64,000 bases of DNA, taken from positions 90,496 through 154,495 of the forward strand of contig JAERMQ010000003.1 of the NCBI GenBank assembly GCA_016844745.1, given 5' to 3'. The translations under genes and the position numbers were made by a program. The notes beneath the pieces were generated by a model, which saw only the letters and a list, made by a program, of their open reading frames with translations, did no database searches and was not told the origin of the DNA. This document shows, in pieces, positions 9,193-19,700 of this stretch (its first letter is position 1; the number at the start of each line of letters is the position of its first letter). This DNA is from Ignavibacteria bacterium (GTDB taxonomy: Bacteria; Bacteroidota; Ignavibacteria; Kapaibacteriales; UBA2268).

Positions 9193-9894
9193 ATGAGCGA
9201 TACTTTAAGCATTATATTAATCATAGCTTTGAGCTACTTAGTCGGTTCTTTCCCGACCGCAATAATCGTTAGCAAACTATTTTTTAAGATGGATATTAGA
9301 AAGCATGGCAGCGGCAATATGGGCAGCACCAATGCTTTCAGGGTATTGGGCTGGAAATGGGGAATTGTTGTACAGGCAGTTGACGTTTTGAAAGGCTTAT
9401 TTGTCGTTCTGGTTATTGCTACTTATTTTGGAAAACAAATATCTTTCCCGAGTATAAATTACTTTGAAGACCTGACTATCGCGAAATTTATTGCAGGATT
9501 TGCTGCTGTAATCGGACACATTTGGTCTGTATTTGCAGGTTTTCGTGGTGGTAAGGGAGTTAATACTACTGCCGGCATGTTGTTTGGGATAGCGCCTATT
9601 GATACTACCATAGCTATCGGTGTTTTTGCTCTTGCTGTAATATTTTCAGGATATATCTCTCTTGGCTCAATCACCGGAGCTATAGCGCTGCCTTCCTCGA
9701 TGATAATCAGGTATAATCTGTTTAACGTCCAAATACCCGGATATAGTATATTGATATACTCACTTTGTGTTTTAACTTTGCTTCTTATTTTCGCACATAG
9801 AAAAAATATAATTCGTCTTGTAAAAGGCACAGAGAACAAATTTTCGAAACTTCAGCTTATAAAAATAAGAATGAAAAAATCTGTTAAAGATTAA
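9193..9894 (+). CDS. plsY: Glycerol-3-phosphate acyltransferase PlsY
   Basis: The 233-residue integral membrane protein shows the PlsY motifs in order: SYLVGSFPTA in the first helix, SGNMGSTNAFR (about residues 38-48), and FRGGKGVNTTAG (about 118-129). PlsY transfers the acyl group from acyl-phosphate to glycerol-3-phosphate, the first step of phospholipid synthesis. It is slightly longer than the usual 200 residues because of a basic C-terminal tail (about residues 205-233). The next gene, gpsA, makes its substrate and begins directly after the stop codon, so the pair is an operon for two successive steps. Confidence 0.95.
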   Translation: MSDTLSIILIIALSYLVGSFPTAIIVSKLFFKMDIRKHGSGNMGSTNAFRVLGWKWGIVVQAVDVLKGLFVVLVIATYFGKQISFPSINYFEDLTIAKFIAGFAAVIGHIWSVFAGFRGGKGVNTTAGMLFGIAPIDTTIAIGVFALAVIFSGYISLGSITGAIALPSSMIIRYNLFNVQIPGYSILIYSLCVLTLLLIFAHRKNIIRLVKGTENKFSKLQLIKIRMKKSVKD

Positions 9895-10905
9895 TTGAAC
9901 AGGGAAGAATTAAAAATTGGAATTATCGGAGCCGGCGGCTGGGGAACTGCATTAGCTACGGTGCTCTCTGAAAATGTCCGTGAAGTTTTAATCTGGGCAA
10001 AAGAAGTATCTGTCTGCGCTGAAATTAACAGTTATAATACAAATTCCGTTTTCCTTCCCGGTGTGCTTTTACCTGAAAAAATACGGGCTACAAACCATTG
10101 TTATGAATTAGAAGATAGTGATTTATTCGTACTGACTATACCTACTCAATTTATTCGTAAATTTTTTTCGGAACATAGATTTCAATTAGGTGATAAGCCG
10201 GTTATTAATGGCGCTAAAGGTATAGAAAGAAAAACCCTACTTTTAGTATCGGAAATATTGCTGGATTGCGCTGGTATTTCTCCTGACAGGCATGTTATAT
10301 TGACCGGACCGAGCCACGCAGAAGAAGTCGCCCGGCGGATGCCAACTACTGTCGTTTGTGCTTCTGAGAATATTATTTTAGCAAAAGAAGTACAAAACAT
10401 TTTCTCAAACAAATCATTCCGTGTTTATACTTCGGAAGATGTAGTCGGATGCGAGATTGGCGGCGCTTTGAAGAATGTTATAGCAATTGCTGCCGGAGCG
10501 GTTGATGGTCTCGGATTAGGCGATAATACAAAAGCAGCGCTTATTACTCGCGGATTAGCTGAAATATCCCGGCTTGGTATATCTATGGGAGCAAATCCTC
10601 TTACATTTTCGGGATTATCAGGATTAGGCGATTTAATAGTAACCTGCAACAGCAGGCATAGCCGCAACCGTTCAGTAGGCGAGCAAATCGGAAAAGGGAA
10701 GAGCATGGCGGAAATTACGGCAAATATGCAGTCTGTTGCCGAAGGAGTAACAACAACCGAATCTGCATACCATTTATCGCAGAAACACAACGTAGAGATG
10801 CCAATCGTCGAACAGATGTATTTTGTCATCAATGGCCAGAAAAAGCCTCCTGAAGCCCTTGAATGCCTTATGAACCGCCAAACAAAATACGAGTGGTGGT
10901 GGTAA
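9895..10905 (+). CDS. gpsA: Glycerol-3-phosphate dehydrogenase [NAD(P)+]
   Basis: The 336-residue protein opens with the dinucleotide-binding GIIGAGGWGTALATVL (about residues 8-23), followed by GAKGIE, GPSHAEEVARRMPT and the catalytic-lysine segment GGALKNVIAIAAGAVDGLGLGDNTKAA. It reduces dihydroxyacetone phosphate to glycerol-3-phosphate for PlsY. Translation appears to begin at TTG 9895, immediately after the plsY TAA; no ATG lies between the stop and the Rossmann motif, so a non-ATG start coupled to plsY termination is likely. Length is normal. Confidence 0.95.
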   Translation: MNREELKIGIIGAGGWGTALATVLSENVREVLIWAKEVSVCAEINSYNTNSVFLPGVLLPEKIRATNHCYELEDSDLFVLTIPTQFIRKFFSEHRFQLGDKPVINGAKGIERKTLLLVSEILLDCAGISPDRHVILTGPSHAEEVARRMPTTVVCASENIILAKEVQNIFSNKSFRVYTSEDVVGCEIGGALKNVIAIAAGAVDGLGLGDNTKAALITRGLAEISRLGISMGANPLTFSGLSGLGDLIVTCNSRHSRNRSVGEQIGKGKSMAEITANMQSVAEGVTTTESAYHLSQKHNVEMPIVEQMYFVINGQKKPPEALECLMNRQTKYEWWW

Positions 10906-11042
10906 ATGATTTTATTAATTTCTACTTTATTATACAGTTGTCTTTCTGTTTAAAACATTCATAAATTCATTTCACAATAAACAAATTCCCCATTTCGTTT
11001 CTAATACTGTTTTTTTTACAATTTTTTGAAGATGATAAAAAT

Positions 11043-11768
11043 ATGATTAATCTTAATGTTAATATCGACCATGTTGCTACCGTCCGGCAAGCACGAGGCG
11101 GCACCGAACCCGACCCTGTCACAGCAGCGCTGAATGCTGAAATAGCCGGCGCTACCGGTATTGTCTGCCATCTTCGCGAAGACCGCCGTCATGTTAATGA
11201 CAGGGATGTTCGTGTTCTTCGGGATACCATACAAACGAAATTGGATTTGGAAATGGCTGCTAATGAGGAAATTATTAAAATTGCCCTGGATGTTAAACCC
11301 GATATGGTTACTATTGTTCCCGAAAACCGCAATGAGCTAACAACCGAAGGGGGATTGGATGTTGCCAAAAATATCGATAAAATGAAGCGTCTAACCGATA
11401 GAATGCATGAACGCAACATTTATGTTAGTCTTTTCATTGAGCCGGATGAAGCGCAAATCGAAGCATCGCTGATTGCCGGAGTGGATATGGTCGAGCTTCA
11501 CACGGGAAAATACGCTAATTTGAATACGCCTGAGGATATCAGAATCGAATATAATCACATAGCACGTGCCTCTGATTTTGCTTTCAAAGCCGGTTTGGAA
11601 GTTGCAGCAGGTCATGGTTTGAATTACTATAATACTCAAATGATTTGCCGCATTTCATCGATAAAGGAATTGAGTATCGGACATTCGATTATATCGCGTT
11701 CAATTTATTGCGGTATAGATAGAGCCGTTCGCGATATGATTGCTCTCATGAATACTTATTCAATGTAG
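11043..11768 (+). CDS. pdxJ: Pyridoxine 5'-phosphate synthase
   Basis: The 241-residue protein starts with the highly conserved INLNVNIDHVATVRQARGG and ends with a phosphate-binding GHSIISRSI segment; a middle VELHTGKYA is also typical. PdxJ condenses 1-deoxy-D-xylulose 5-phosphate with 3-amino-2-oxopropyl phosphate to make pyridoxine 5'-phosphate in vitamin B6 synthesis. The TIM-barrel length is normal. It stands alone, 137 bp after gpsA, and is followed by tandem repeats. The same sugar phosphate is used by Dxr, encoded later in the window. Confidence 0.97.
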   Translation: MINLNVNIDHVATVRQARGGTEPDPVTAALNAEIAGATGIVCHLREDRRHVNDRDVRVLRDTIQTKLDLEMAANEEIIKIALDVKPDMVTIVPENRNELTTEGGLDVAKNIDKMKRLTDRMHERNIYVSLFIEPDEAQIEASLIAGVDMVELHTGKYANLNTPEDIRIEYNHIARASDFAFKAGLEVAAGHGLNYYNTQMICRISSIKELSIGHSIISRSIYCGIDRAVRDMIALMNTYSM

Positions 11769-11779
11769 CGGATTTAAGT

Positions 11780-11812
11780 TAATTACTAATTACTAATTAC
11801 TAATTACTAATT
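11780..11812. repeat. Heptamer tandem repeat (TTACTAA)n
   Basis: About 4.5 near-perfect copies of the 7-bp unit TTACTAA follow pdxJ. Confidence 0.9.
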
Positions 11813-11854
11813 AACCTAATCCAATAATTAAACCTATAATCCTCAAATCCTATT

Positions 11855-11871
11855 AATCCTAATTCAGACAA
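11855..11871 (+). repeat. Direct repeat flanking the TerB-like locus, left copy
   Basis: AATCCTAATTCAGACAA here is identical to 13123-13139, in the same orientation. The surrounding bases (TATAATCCT upstream) are also partly shared. Confidence 0.85.
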
Positions 11872-11997
11872 TTAACCATTGACCATTGACCATTGACCAT
11901 TGACCATTGACCATTGACCATTGACCATTGACCATTGACCATTGACCATTGACCATTGACCATTCCATTGACCATTGACCATTGACCATTGACCATT
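11872..11997. repeat. Heptamer tandem array (CCATTGA)n
   Basis: About 18 copies of a 7-bp unit read CCATTGA on the plus strand, with one short interruption near 11963. The unit is the reverse complement of TCAATGG in the array at 13001-13094. Confidence 0.95.
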
Positions 11998-12033
11998 CAA
12001 AATTATGCCTTATAATCCATGTTTCATAATTAA

Positions 12034-12897
12034 TTAGATGTGTGCTTTTCCCGTCTTTTTCGAAACAACCTTTTTTAATTTTAGTAATCTTTCTTTAAGC
12101 TGAATAATAGCTTTATCATTTTCATCGGTATCCATTGCTGTTGATTCCAACTCTTCAATTTTATTGATAATCTTTGTTATAGCTTCCTGAAGATTCCTGA
12201 TAACAATTTTAGACTTCCTTTCTTTCTCTTTCTTCTTTTTGCTGTCACCAAGAGCAGCTTTAAGTTTATCAAATATCCCAGCACCAATCAAGGGAGCTAC
12301 ACCAACACCCATTACTAATTCAGGTTCTAAACCTAATGCTACTAATCCATTTGTTATACCTGCAGCGCTTAAACTAATTATCGTACCGCTGAAATATACT
12401 GCTGAAATTGGAATGCCGGCTTCTTTCAATGCTAAGGCAACTTTTAGTAAAGCATTTCCGGCTGTTTCATCATCCATTTCCTCGTGAATTATGCGCTTAC
12501 TTTCCTCGATAAAGAAAATTACCGCATCCAATTGATTCCCTGCAATGTTAAGTTCCAAACATACAGTATCGAGGAATTGGTGCTCCTGAGTTACTATAAT
12601 TTCGTCAGCCAAAACTACTTCGACAACTCCAACCAAAACTGCAAAACGTAATTCATCCTTTCCTTCTGCAATTGTTCTGAGACACTCTTCAGGTTCAGGT
12701 GGATTCAGTACGAAATTACGAACAGTATCCTTGTTTTTTGCTGCAAGGATGTCTAAATCGATAAACTCATAGATAGTCTGAAGTTCTTCTTTTTCAAGAA
12801 TGGAGTCTGCTATTCCGGCAGAGAATAATAAACCGTAGAATGCTACCAATTGTTCTTGCGGTATAGACTTTAAATCAAAATGCTCCATTATCAACAA
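12034..12897 (-). CDS. TerB-like domain protein with hydrophobic and coiled-coil C-terminal parts
   Basis: The first 140 residues look like two helical halves of a TerB/DjlA-type domain, each with a D..E pattern (ADSILEKEELQTI near 30, ADEIIVTQEHQFLD near 97). Residues about 150-215 are rich in Gly, Ala and Leu and moderately hydrophobic. The rest is a lysine-rich, coiled-coil-like tail with a KKKKEKERKSK patch. The 287-residue protein has no signal peptide. I cannot assign a function; TerB-like domains occur in tellurite-resistance and membrane-associated stress proteins. It is a single-gene unit bracketed by inverted heptamer arrays and a 17-bp direct repeat. A second possible start lies three codons in. 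Confidence 0.65.
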   Translation of the reverse strand: MLIMEHFDLKSIPQEQLVAFYGLLFSAGIADSILEKEELQTIYEFIDLDILAAKNKDTVRNFVLNPPEPEECLRTIAEGKDELRFAVLVGVVEVVLADEIIVTQEHQFLDTVCLELNIAGNQLDAVIFFIEESKRIIHEEMDDETAGNALLKVALALKEAGIPISAVYFSGTIISLSAAGITNGLVALGLEPELVMGVGVAPLIGAGIFDKLKAALGDSKKKKEKERKSKIVIRNLQEAITKIINKIEELESTAMDTDENDKAIIQLKERLLKLKKVVSKKTGKAHI

Positions 12898-13000
12898 CCC
12901 CGTAAGTTGAACATGTAAAAAACATTGATTACAATTTAATTAGTCTTTATGCTAATACAAAATAATAAAATTTCCTATCAAATCAAAATAACACTAAATA

Positions 13001-13094
13001 ATTGTCAATTGTCAATTGTCAATTGTCAATTGTCAATGGTTAATGGTTAATGGTTAGTGGTCAATGGTTAATTGTTAATGGTCAATGGTTAATG
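13001..13094. repeat. Degenerate heptamer tandem array (TCAATTG / TTAATGG)n
   Basis: About 13 copies of a 7-bp unit drift from TCAATTG to TTAATGG and TCAATGG. It lies in the 370-bp gap between the TerB-like gene and the TetR gene; the rest of that gap shows no gene. Confidence 0.92.
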
Positions 13095-13122
13095 AAAAAT
13101 CATATAATCCTTTAATCTTACA

Positions 13123-13139
13123 AATCCTAATTCAGACAA
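13123..13139 (+). repeat. Direct repeat flanking the TerB-like locus, right copy
   Basis: AATCCTAATTCAGACAA is identical to 11855-11871; the two copies enclose both heptamer arrays and the TerB-like gene. Confidence 0.85.
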
Positions 13140-13267
13140 CTAATCATGGTTCAGACAATTTTTCCAATCCGTGAAACTTTTAACAAAATATTCCGTAATA
13201 CACTACGTCAGACGGTAAATCAATGTAAAGTAACTGACAGAGTGTTCAATTTATAACGGTAAATAAA

Positions 13268-13960
13268 ATGGGTGTAGTTGAAAGACGTGAACGTGAGAAA
13301 GAGCAAAGACGGCAGCAAATTATGGATGCCGGGGAGAAAGTATTTCTCGCTCACGGAATCAATATGACCACAATGGAGCAAATATCCAACGAATGTGAAA
13401 TCAGTCGTGGAACGATTTATCTTTACTTTAAAAATAAAGAAGAGATATTTCAAACCATTGTTATCAAAGCTCTCGATATTCTATATTCAATTATGTATGC
13501 CAAAGCCCATGAATGTAGTGATTCCGAATCAAAATTAAGAGCGATTGGCGAGGCATATCTGGAATTCCACGCTCAATATCCATCATATTTCAAACTTATC
13601 AATTTAATGGATAACCATAAAAATTTTGATTTTGAATCAGGTGGATTAATTCTTCAACTTTTGGAAAAATCAAACAAAGTATGGGGATTAATTGTAGAGG
13701 TTATAACTTCAGGAATCGAAGCAGGGGAGTTTACTAAAGATATAAAACCATTCGATTTTGCTATACTAATTTGGGCTTCGAGCAGCGGAGTGATTAACGT
13801 GATTGACCATTTTAAAAGCTCTCATATTAATTGTAATAATGACATGGAAGTCGAATCTCCGGAATATTGCAATCATTTGAATATAGTTAATTTGGATTTG
13901 GAGGAACTCTTTACTAATCTGATGGAAGCGCATATTAATTCAATAAAAATACATAAATAG
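13268..13960 (+). CDS. TetR/AcrR family transcriptional regulator
   Basis: The 230-residue protein has a TetR helix-turn-helix at about residues 12-60: RQQIMDAGEKVFLAHGINMTTMEQISNECEISRGTIYLYFKNKEEIF. The remaining 160 residues form the usual variable ligand-binding part. The gene is 27 bp ahead of the outer-membrane channel gene of an RND pump, so it probably represses this efflux operon and its own transcription. I could not identify a clear operator palindrome upstream; the nearby DNA is dominated by tandem repeats. Confidence 0.9.
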   Translation: MGVVERREREKEQRRQQIMDAGEKVFLAHGINMTTMEQISNECEISRGTIYLYFKNKEEIFQTIVIKALDILYSIMYAKAHECSDSESKLRAIGEAYLEFHAQYPSYFKLINLMDNHKNFDFESGGLILQLLEKSNKVWGLIVEVITSGIEAGEFTKDIKPFDFAILIWASSSGVINVIDHFKSSHINCNNDMEVESPEYCNHLNIVNLDLEELFTNLMEAHINSIKIHK

Positions 13961-13987
13961 TTTTTAATAATAATTTTATAAGGAAAA

Positions 13988-15373
13988 ATGAAAAAGTTGA
14001 TTTTGTTAATGTTTATTGTATCTATATTAGTAAGTATTATTTCTCCGCTTGGCGCTCAGGAAGTGGACTCGTATTTGAAAAGTTATATAAAGCTTGGATT
14101 AAATAAAAATCTTGAATTAGGCAGTGCAAAGCAGAATTTAATAGCATCGGCTGCAAGGGAAGACCAGGCATTTTCGAATTTTCTACCCAAGTTGGAAATA
14201 AATAGCCGTTACACGCGTGCAGGCGGTGGCAGGAGCTTTGTATTTCCTCTTGGTACAATGATGAATGCATTATATGATTCCGTAGGTATTGATATGAAAT
14301 TGAACGACGAAACTGTTCCATTCCTCCGCCCGGAAGAGCAGGATACAAAGCTCGAATTGGTGCAGCCGATTTTCAATTATGCTATTTTATATGCTTATGA
14401 TGCATCGAACCAGATGAAGAAGAGCGAACATTCGGGATATAGAGTCTCAGAACTTAATATTGCAGAGCAGATAATTACTCAATATTACAATTGTGCAAAA
14501 GCACGAAAATTAGTGGAAATCGGGAACTTTGTTATTGCATTAGTTAATGAAAATCTGTCTGTGGCTCAAAAGCTGTACAATGTTGGAAAAGCGCCGAAAA
14601 CGGATGTCCTAAGGGCAGAAGTCCAGGTATCATCGGCAAATCAGGAACTTTCCACAGCAAAAAATATGGCAACATTGAGTCGTGGCGCTTTTAACACTAC
14701 GCTAAACAGACCGCATGAGACCGAAGTATTATTTGATTCGGTTACGGCAGAAATGCTCCTGAATCCTGAATTCAAAAGAAATCTTGAATTCGGAAAAACC
14801 ATGGATGAGGCAATTGCGGCAGGCATGCAGGTAAGACCGGAATTTGATAAACTGAATTATGATATTGGTACATTGAAATCCATTAAAAAGGGCTACTATT
14901 CCGATTATCTGCCGTCTTTAACGTTAGTTGCAGACTATGGTATTCAAGGAGAAAAATACAAGTGGGATAAGGAAAGCCGCTATTGGATGGTATCCGGCAT
15001 GTTCAAATGGAATTTATTTTCCGGATTTGCATCGAATGCCAAGCAGCAGGAAACAGAGGCTCAGATTAACTCCCTGAATATGATGAATGAAAATGTGAAG
15101 CAATTAATCACTCTGGAAATAAAGAACAATTATTTGAACTATACATCGGCATTCAGTCAATACGATGTTGCAGTGAAGACGTACCGTTCGGCAGAAGAGA
15201 ATTACAGGTTGACAAAGAAAAGTTATGAGCAGGGAATGGCGCCGTTCATCAGCTTATTAGATGCTGAAACAACTTTGAATGTATCGATGGAGAATTTATT
15301 TGTCACTTACTACGAAATTTTAACGACTAAATGGAAATTGAAGAAAAGTATTGGTTTGATAAATAATGAATAA
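13988..15373 (+). CDS. TolC-family outer membrane efflux channel
   Basis: The 461-residue protein has a signal peptide (MKKLILLMFIVSILVSIISPLGAQ) and two outer-membrane-efflux repeats rich in long helices, e.g. near 170-240 (ARKLVEIGNFVIALVNENL) and 380-440. It would form the outer-membrane duct of a tripartite pump with the membrane-fusion protein and RND transporter that follow. A block of short tandem repeats (15376-15555) separates it from the next gene but all four genes are on one strand. Confidence 0.92.
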   Translation: MKKLILLMFIVSILVSIISPLGAQEVDSYLKSYIKLGLNKNLELGSAKQNLIASAAREDQAFSNFLPKLEINSRYTRAGGGRSFVFPLGTMMNALYDSVGIDMKLNDETVPFLRPEEQDTKLELVQPIFNYAILYAYDASNQMKKSEHSGYRVSELNIAEQIITQYYNCAKARKLVEIGNFVIALVNENLSVAQKLYNVGKAPKTDVLRAEVQVSSANQELSTAKNMATLSRGAFNTTLNRPHETEVLFDSVTAEMLLNPEFKRNLEFGKTMDEAIAAGMQVRPEFDKLNYDIGTLKSIKKGYYSDYLPSLTLVADYGIQGEKYKWDKESRYWMVSGMFKWNLFSGFASNAKQQETEAQINSLNMMNENVKQLITLEIKNNYLNYTSAFSQYDVAVKTYRSAEENYRLTKKSYEQGMAPFISLLDAETTLNVSMENLFVTYYEILTTKWKLKKSIGLINNE

Positions 15374-15375
15374 CG

Positions 15376-15555
15376 AAAAGTGAAAGTGAAAAGTGAAAGT
15401 GAAAAGTGAAAAGTGAAAGTGAAAAGTGAAAAGTGAAAGTGAAAAGTGAATGTGAAAGTGAATGTGAAAGTGAATGTGAAAAGTGAATGTGAAAAGTGAA
15501 TGTGAAAAGTGAATGTGAAAGTGAAAGTGAAAGTGAAAGTGAAAAGTGAATATGA
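15376..15555. repeat. GTGAAA-type tandem repeats inside the efflux operon
   Basis: About 180 bp consist of 6-8 bp units (GTGAAA, GTGAAAA, GTGAAT) in irregular order, directly after the TolC-like stop codon. Every unit contains GTGAA, so the transcript would be a purine-rich, unstructured spacer. Confidence 0.93.
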
Positions 15556-15609
15556 CTAATGAAGAATAAAAATAATCAAAAATAAAATAATTTTAATTGG
15601 GAGAAAAAA

Positions 15610-16701
15610 ATGAAAAAAGGTAAATTAATCTTATGGACAGTAGTCTTAGGATTCATCGCAATATTCGTCATCAAAGTTTTGTCGAAAACATCAGACGGCA
15701 AAGCTGCGCCGGAAGCACCGGTATTTGCCGTAACGACACAGCAGGTGCAGGTCGGTAAGATTGATGGTATTATGAATTACACAGGTACAGTCGAAGGTAT
15801 CGCAGAAGCTGCAATTATTTCGCAAACTGCAGGTGTAATCGAAAAAGTAAATTTCAATGTTGGGCAGAGGGTAGCAGCAGGCTCTGTATTGGCAGTAATT
15901 GAGAATGTTCAACAGAAAGCAGCCACTGAACAAGCCGGCGCTGCTGTATTGGCAGCAGAAACGGGATACGAAAAAGCAAAGAATGATTTAGCGAGGATTG
16001 AATCATTATTCAGCCAGAACGTAGCAACAAAGGATAACCTTGAAATGTCACAACTTGGCGTTAAGTCGGCACTGGCTCAATTAAAAGGAGCGCAGGCAGC
16101 ACAAAAAGTCGCTGAAAAACAATTAGCTGATACTTATATTAAAGCAACAATATCAGGCGCAGCAGCTACCAAGGATATCAATGTTGGTGGCACGATTGCA
16201 CCCGGTATGAGAGTTACCCAGGTTGTCGATTTATCGAAGCTTAAAATTAAAATCAATGTTAATGAAAACGATGTTGCAAAAATTATTGTCGGGAAACGTG
16301 TTGATGTACGTATCGATGCATATCCCGATAAAATATTCGAAGGAAAAATCGCAACCATAGGGCTGTTTGCAGGAATAAATGTACGTACATATCAGGTTGA
16401 GGTTCTGCTTGATAATCGTAATACTCACGAAATCAAATCGGGAATGTTCGCACGGTGCCAAATTATGACTCAATCTAATGAAAACGCATTAATCGTTCCG
16501 GAAACGGCTGTGACACTGAATAATGACGGCAGCGCCAATGTGTTTGTAATTGATAACGGAAAAGCTTTCTTGAAAAAAGTAATAGTTGGATTAAAGAATG
16601 CCGGGAAGTATGAAATTACTTCTGGTATCGCACCGGGTGCTAAGGTAGCCGTACTTGGTAAAGAGCGTTTAGCCGACGGAATGATAGTCAGGGAGAAGTA
16701 G
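15610..16701 (+). CDS. RND efflux membrane-fusion protein (periplasmic adaptor)
   Basis: The 363-residue protein has an N-terminal membrane anchor (about residues 5-25), a biotinyl/lipoyl-like half motif (ISQTAGVIEKVNFNVGQRVAAGSVLAVIEN, about 70-100), a helical hairpin (about 100-170) and beta-barrel plus membrane-proximal domains, the HlyD/AcrA adaptor order. It links the RND pump to the outer-membrane channel. A GGGAG ribosome-binding site precedes ATG 15610. The stop is one base from the RND start, indicating coupling. Confidence 0.93.
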   Translation: MKKGKLILWTVVLGFIAIFVIKVLSKTSDGKAAPEAPVFAVTTQQVQVGKIDGIMNYTGTVEGIAEAAIISQTAGVIEKVNFNVGQRVAAGSVLAVIENVQQKAATEQAGAAVLAAETGYEKAKNDLARIESLFSQNVATKDNLEMSQLGVKSALAQLKGAQAAQKVAEKQLADTYIKATISGAAATKDINVGGTIAPGMRVTQVVDLSKLKIKINVNENDVAKIIVGKRVDVRIDAYPDKIFEGKIATIGLFAGINVRTYQVEVLLDNRNTHEIKSGMFARCQIMTQSNENALIVPETAVTLNNDGSANVFVIDNGKAFLKKVIVGLKNAGKYEITSGIAPGAKVAVLGKERLADGMIVREK

Positions 16702-16702
16702 A

Positions 16703-19700
16703 ATGAAATTGACGGAAATAGCAATTAAACGCCCAGCGTTTATGACGATGATATTTGTTGGTTTGGCAGTAATCGGATTATACAGTTATTTAAAAATGGG
16801 TGTTGACCTTCTGCCGAAAATGGATTTCCCGATGGTATTAGTCAATATCATTTACCCGGGGGCAGGACCAAAGGAAGTCGAATCGCAAGTGGCTAAGCCT
16901 GTAGAGGAGATATTAGCATCGGTTAATGGTATGAAGGCTCTCAGGACATTTTCAAATGAAAACGTTGCATTTGTTCTTTGTGAATTTACTATGTCAACCA
17001 ATGCAGATGTGGCATTGAATGATGTTGAAAGAAAAATCAACTCGATTAAAGGTCAATTACCGAAGGAAATTTTGCAGCCTCAGGTATTTAAAAGCGATAT
17101 GAATGATTTGCCTATTATTCGTTTAGCAATAACTGCGAATATGCAGCCAATACAATTATTCCAATTTATTAAGGATAAAATCAAGCCGCGAATCGAGCAG
17201 GTAGAAGGAGTTTCGATAGTCAATATAGTAGGTGGGAAAGAAAGGGAAATCCGCGTCGAAGTTGATAATGACAAGCTGCGTGCAAATAATCTGTCAATTT
17301 CACAAGTCACCCAGGTTATCGGCTCGGAAAATATCGATTTCCCGACGGGTAAAGTTTTGGAAGAGAAGCGTGATTTCACCGTTCGATTGGAAGGAAAATA
17401 CAAGGATATCGAAACAATTAAAAACACTATTCTATATTCATCCCCTCAGGGAAATGTAATGGTGAAGGATGTTGCAAATGTTATCGATACATATAAAGAA
17501 AATTATACTATGAGTCGCCTGAACGGCACATCCGGAATTGGTATGATTATCCAGAAAGCATCGGATGCAAATGCTGTTAAAACAAGCGAAAGAATCAATG
17601 AAACGATAAAGAAATTAACAGAGGAGTTTAAGGAAAACAACCTGAAATTTACAATATCTGTTGATGTAACACAATTTACAAAGGATTCCAGGAACGATGT
17701 TTTGAAGGATTTGGGAATAGCTATTTTGATGGTTGCTTTGGTACTTTTCTTTTTCCTTCATAATATAAAAAATGCGTTTATTGTGATTTTATCGATACCT
17801 ACATCACTCCTATCGGCAATTATCATGATGTATGTTTTTGGATTTACAGTAAATTTAATTACGTTAATGGCTCTGACTCTTGTTATAGGAATCCTTGTTG
17901 ATGATTCGATAGTTGTATTGGAAAATATTCACCGGCATCTTCAAATGGGGGAAGACCCAAAAACCGCTGCTATCAATGGAAGAAGCGAAATCGGGTTGGC
18001 TGCTATTGCTATAACACTTGTCGATGTAGTGGTATTCCTGCCAATAGCAATGTTAACCGGAATTGTAGGAATGATATTTCGTGAATTCGGATTGACAGTG
18101 GTTGTAGCAACGTTATTTTCATTGTTTGTTTCATTTACCTTGACACCTTTATTAGCCTCCCGCTGGTCAAAAGTCGTTGATTACTCAAATGAATCATTAA
18201 TGGGAAGATTTATTTTAAAGTTCAATGAATACGAGCAAAAGATAATAAACAAATACCGTATTCTGCTTGCGTGGGCGCTGGGACACAGGAAAACAGTTGT
18301 AATAGTTAGCATCTTACTTTTTGTATCAAGTTTGACCTTTATTCCATTGGGTTTGATTGGTAACGAATTTATGCCGGAAATAGACCGCGGTGAATTTGCA
18401 TTAAACCTGGAAATGCCGCAAGGAACAAATATAATTGAAAACGATAAAGCTACGAAAAAAATTGAACAACTTGTTATGAGTACAGGCGAGGTAGAACGCT
18501 GCTATACTGTTGTAGGAAGAAATGAAGGAGCATGGGGGGATATTAACCGGGCAAATAACAGCCAGCTTCAAATCAAACTTTACCCGAAGAAAAAACGAAG
18601 ACCAACTCAAATTGTTATTAATAATTATTTGGCAATGGCACATTCCGTACCGGGAATAAAAGCTACGGCACAGCTCATAGGGCTGTTCGGCACTACAGAT
18701 GAAACTCCTATTTGGATTGAAGTCAAAGGAGTCGAACTTGAAAAAATCATTCCTGTTTCTGAAGAAGTTCAGAAAATAGTCGAGAAAACCCGAGGAGCAA
18801 GAGATGTTAAATCTTCGTGGGAAGAAGGACAGCCGGAAGTGAAAGTTGTTGTTGACCGGATAAAATGTGCGACTTATAATCTGTCCCTTGGAGAAGTTGC
18901 ATATTCTCTTCGTAATGCTTTCGAAGGTGATAATCAAAGTAAATTCAAGGAAGGCGATACCGAATATGACCTACGTGTTATGATGTCCCGGAAGAATAGG
19001 GATAATCCCGATGATGTAGCCAATACAAATATCATGAACAGATTCGGTCAAATGGTTAAACTTTCGGATGTAGCACATATATACTTTGGCAAAGGTCCTT
19101 CACAGATACAAAGAAAGGACAGGTCAAGAGTTATCAGTATTCTCGCTAATCTTGATAATACAAGACCACTCAGCGAAGTAACCCAGGAAATCGAGAGCAA
19201 ATTCAACAAAATCAATAAACCGGTTGGAGTAACAATTAAGTTATCCGGTCAGGCGGAAGATATGGGCACAATGTTTACTGATATGTTGATTGCAATCGCT
19301 TTCGCAGTGTTGTTTGTATATATGATTATGGTCAGCCTTTTTGAATCCTTCTCTTTGCCGTTCATAATTATGTTTTCATTGCCGGTAGCTTTATTCGGAG
19401 CGATGATGGGATTGTTCTTCTCGAATTTAAATATGAATATGTTCTCGATGATTGGAGTACTTCTATCGATGGGACTTGTTACGAAGAACGGTATTCTTCT
19501 TGTAGATTATACCAATACGCTTCGTTCGAGAGGTCTTTCCGTTAAGGATGCATTAATAGAAGCCGGGGCAACACGCTTGCGTCCAATCGTTATGACAACA
19601 TTAACTATGGTATTCGGAATGATGCCTCTTCTTTTGGCTCGTGGTGGAGCCGGGGACATGAGGAGTGGAATAGCAGCAGTTGTGATAGGAGCTTTGATTA

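Noticed and set aside
11872-11997. A CRISPR array
   Set aside because: Units are 7 bp with no spacers; no cas genes are present. It is a simple tandem array. The same applies to 63756-64000.
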